From Chitinispirillales bacterium ANBcel5 (GTDB taxonomy: Bacteria > Fibrobacterota > Chitinivibrionia > Chitinivibrionales > Chitinispirillaceae), in NCBI GenBank assembly GCA_029688955.1, contig JARUKZ010000016.1, forward strand, positions 35,102-99,101: 64,000 nt of DNA, read 5' to 3'. Under the pieces are notes generated by a model. That model was not told where the DNA came from. It saw only the letters and a program-made list of their open reading frames with translations, and made no database searches. Of the stretch, positions 62,223-64,000 are shown piece by piece (position 1 is the first letter of the stretch; every line of letters begins with the position of its first letter). The translations under genes were made by a program, and so were the position numbers.

Positions 62223-62867
62223 AATGAAAATCACAACTCTTTTTTTCGCTCCTTGGTCACTTAGAAATGAAAATCACAACTCTTTTTTTCGCTCCTTGGT
62301 CACTTAGGAATGAAAATCACAACTCTTTTTTTCACTCCTTAGTCACTTAGAAATAAAAATCACAACTCTTTTTTTCGCTACTTAGTCACTTAGAAATGAA
62401 AATCACAACTCTTTTTTTCGCTCCTTGGTCACTTAGAAATGAAAATCACAACTCGTTTTTTCACTCCTCGGTCACTTAGAAATGAAAATCACAACTCGTT
62501 TTTTCGCTCCTTAGTCGCTTAGAAATGAAAATCACAACCCGTTTTTTCACTCCTCAGTCACTTAGAAATGAAAATCACAACCCGTTTTTTCGCTCCTCAG
62601 TCACTTAGAAATGAAAATCACAACCCGTTTTTTCGCTCCTCAGTCACTTAGAAATGAAACTCACAACCCGTTTTTTCGCTCCTTGGTCACTTAGAAATGA
62701 AACTCAGAATTCTTTTTTTCGCTCCTTGGTCACTTAGAAATGAATATCACAACTCTTTTTTTCGCTCCTTAGTCGCTTAGAAATGAAAATCACAACTCGT
62801 TTTTTTATTTCTTGGTCGCTTAGAAATGAAAATCACAACTCGTTTTTTTATTTCTACTTCATAATGT
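62223..62867. repeat. Tandem array A: 15 units of exactly 43 bp
   Basis: Unit starts (AATGAAAATC or variant) fall at 62223 and every 43 bp to 62825, fifteen in all, with no length variation. The unit consensus contains CACAACTC, a run of about seven T, a CGCTCC segment and GGTCACTTAG. Units differ by a few substitutions, with neighbouring units sharing variants (units 8-11 have CACAACCCG). The last unit decays after about 62855. 43 is not a multiple of 3 and no reading frame is kept open, so it is not coding. Confidence 0.95.
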
Positions 62868-62894
62868 TAAGTAATTTGGACTCTGTTTTTGATT

Positions 62895-63505
62895 CCTAAG
62901 TCACTTAGGAGTCAAAATTAGAACCCTTTTTTTCATTCCTAAGTCACTTAGGAGCCTCATTAGAACCCTTTTTTTCATTTCTAAGTCACTTAGGAGCCTC
63001 ATTAGAACCCTTTTTTTCATTTCTAAGTCACTTAGGAGTCAAAATTAGAACCCTTTTTTTGATTTCTAAGTCACTTAGGAGCCTCATTAGAACCCTTTTT
63101 TTCATTCCTAAGTCACTTAGGAGCCTCATTAGAACCCTTTTTTTCATTTTTAAGTCACTTAGGAGTCAAAATTAGAACCCTTTTTTTGATTTCTAAGTCA
63201 CTTAGGAGCCAAAATCAGAACCCTTTTTTTTATTCCTAAGTCACTTAGGAACCAAAATTAGAACCCTTTTTTTTATTCCTAAGTCGCTTAGGAGCCAAAA
63301 TCAGAACCCTTTTTTTTATTCCTAAGTCGCTTAGGAGCCAAAATCAGAACCCTTTTTTTTATTCCTAAGTCACTTAGGAGCCTCATTAGAACCCTTTTTT
63401 TGATTTCCAAGTCACTTAGAAGTCAAAATTAGAACCCTTTTTTTGATTTCCAAGTCGCTTAGGAGCTAATATCAGAACCCTTTTTATAGTTCCTAAGTCG
63501 CTTTT
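62895..63505. repeat. Tandem array B: about 14 units of 42-43 bp with a palindromic core
   Basis: Each unit holds a T-run of about seven to eight after GAACCC, and most hold the palindrome CCTAAGTCACTTAGG (or its 11-13 bp core, sometimes with G at the centre). Three spacer variants alternate: GGAGTCAAAATTAGAACCC and GGAGCCAAAATCAGAACCC (43 bp) and GGAGCCTCATTAGAACCC (42 bp). The unit aligns with that of array A over its whole length (shared GTCACTTAG, AAAAT and T7 positions), so the two arrays descend from one ancestral unit. The array ends in CCTAAGTCGCTTTTAAGG near 63500. Confidence 0.95.
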
Positions 63506-63860
63506 AAGGCCAATTGAACAGACTTTTGACCAAAAACGTTACAAATTCGGGTAGTTTTTGGTTACCTGGGAAAGAAAGTGGAAAAAAAATAGGAATCAAT
63601 CATCTTTCTCTTTTCCTTTTTCTGCTCAACGCTCAAAGATCGCCCCAGGTAGAGAAACCGCCCCAGGTAGGAAACCTGGGGCTAATATAGAAAACCCCTT
63701 TGGGGTATTATATATAATTCCCATCGGTTTAATCTGGCTAACAGACGAATTTGTATCTCCTATGGTTTTGTAGAACGATTGTTCCTTCCCCTTGCTCCTT
63801 CCAGCTCAACAGGGCGGTTTCTATTGCAGATGATACTTTCTTTGGCCTTGATCTCCCTCT
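63506..63860. repeat. Intergenic region with short hairpins between array B and composite repeat
   Basis: No gene is recognised. CCCCAGGT-AGGAA-ACCTGGGG forms an 8-bp hairpin at 63661-63681, and ACCCC-TTT-GGGGT another at 63694-63706. A GCTCAACGCTCA segment near 63623 also occurs near 62054. Open frames here cross the repeats and carry no family motif. Confidence 0.6.
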
Positions 63861-63861
63861 T

Positions 63862-64000
63862 AAGCGCTGAAAGCGCGGGATATAATAGCCCGGGGTAAGC
63901 CAGTCTTCTGGCGCAGCCCCGGGTGCAGGTGCGAAAAAAGATCCCAAGCGCTGAAGGCGCGGGATATTTGTTGATGCCATCGAGATTTGTGGGAAAAAGA
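63862..64000. repeat. Composite REP-like element, copy 2, cut by the window edge
   Basis: GCGCT-GAA-AGCGC at 63864-63876, the CCCGGGG...CCCCGGG nested hairpin at 63889-63923 and GCGCT-GAA-GGCGC at 63948-63960 repeat the order seen at 61806-61902, including the intervening AGATCCCAAG and the following TTGTGGGAAAAAG. The copy continues beyond the window. Confidence 0.85.

Noticed and set aside
62223..63505. CRISPR array
   Set aside because: The whole 42-43 bp unit is repeated, with no unique spacers, and no cas genes are nearby. The units are tandem minisatellite repeats.
63558..63980. Small open frames at the right end
   Set aside because: They run through REP-like hairpins shared with 61.8 kb, have no ribosome binding site and no family motif.

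Overview
The window is 64 kb of a low-to-medium GC chromosome from a diderm (Gram-negative type) bacterium. Evidence for an outer membrane is a BamD-like lipoprotein with a lipobox and secreted beta-strand-rich proteins. The EF-G has the switch-region signature of the mitochondrial/spirochaete-planctomycete-deltaproteobacterial class (spdEFG1) rather than the ordinary FusA. Together with the GlgE pathway, PPDK and an AmmeMemoRadiSam pair, this suggests a member of the Fibrobacterota/Chitinivibrionia, a deltaproteobacterial-grade lineage or a similar anaerobe-rich group. I cannot fix the phylum from sequence alone.

Layout. 1-7.6 kb: a broken SDR gene, an intact SDR, a GH133-type debranching enzyme, a BioB-like radical SAM enzyme, a TIGR04282-type transferase, a MerA-like flavoprotein and a frameshifted rhodanese. 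7.6-11.9 kb: a stress-like block (baeRF protein, holin-X/YqjE-like and DUF3618-like membrane proteins, an uncharacterised conserved protein, a double PRC-barrel protein, an RRM protein). 12-27.2 kb: carbohydrate metabolism (a six-hairpin glycosidase-like protein plus a GT4 glycosyltransferase, an M50 protease, PTS enzyme I, a NadE-ACP pair, then the glgE / treS-maltokinase / treZ operon). 27.2-29.1 kb: two tandem paralogous secreted proteins, one destroyed by a frameshift and a stop. 29.5-32.7 kb: pspA-yqiJ-yqiK membrane-stress operon. 33-36 kb: bamD, nadD, a zinc-ribbon microprotein, amrB, amrA. 36-39.3 kb: an overlapping operon of a GH57-like protein that appears to lack catalytic residues, a membrane STAS protein and a lytic transglycosylase. 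39.4-49 kb: ppdK with a clear terminator, PHP, thpR, nnrDE, birA, a RecA-fold ATPase and EF-G. 49-60.6 kb: a GT-B protein, a SpoIIAA-like protein, a nine-PAS histidine kinase with its receiver, a FAD oxidoreductase, a pyruvyltransferase, a Zn-alcohol dehydrogenase with a ferredoxin, DUF2267, and a double-HTH protein with a histone-H1-like lysine tail. 60.6-64 kb: no credible gene, but dense repeats.

How it fits together. GlgE, TreS-Mak and TreZ, two debranching-type (alpha/alpha)6 proteins, a GT4 enzyme and a GH57-like protein suggest an alpha-glucan/trehalose economy. GlgB and TreY are not in the window. PPDK and enzyme I both act at the PEP/pyruvate node.

The most unusual stretch is the end of the window. 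Two adjacent tandem arrays (15 exact 43-bp units, then 14 units of 42-43 bp) share one ancestral unit. In the second array most units carry a 13-15 bp palindrome, and units in both arrays usually carry a T7-like tract, all repeated at about four helical turns. They are flanked by families of REP-like hairpins, one of which is present or absent between two otherwise matching repeat copies. A lysine-tailed HTH protein is encoded just upstream. Whether these form one DNA-organising system is inference.
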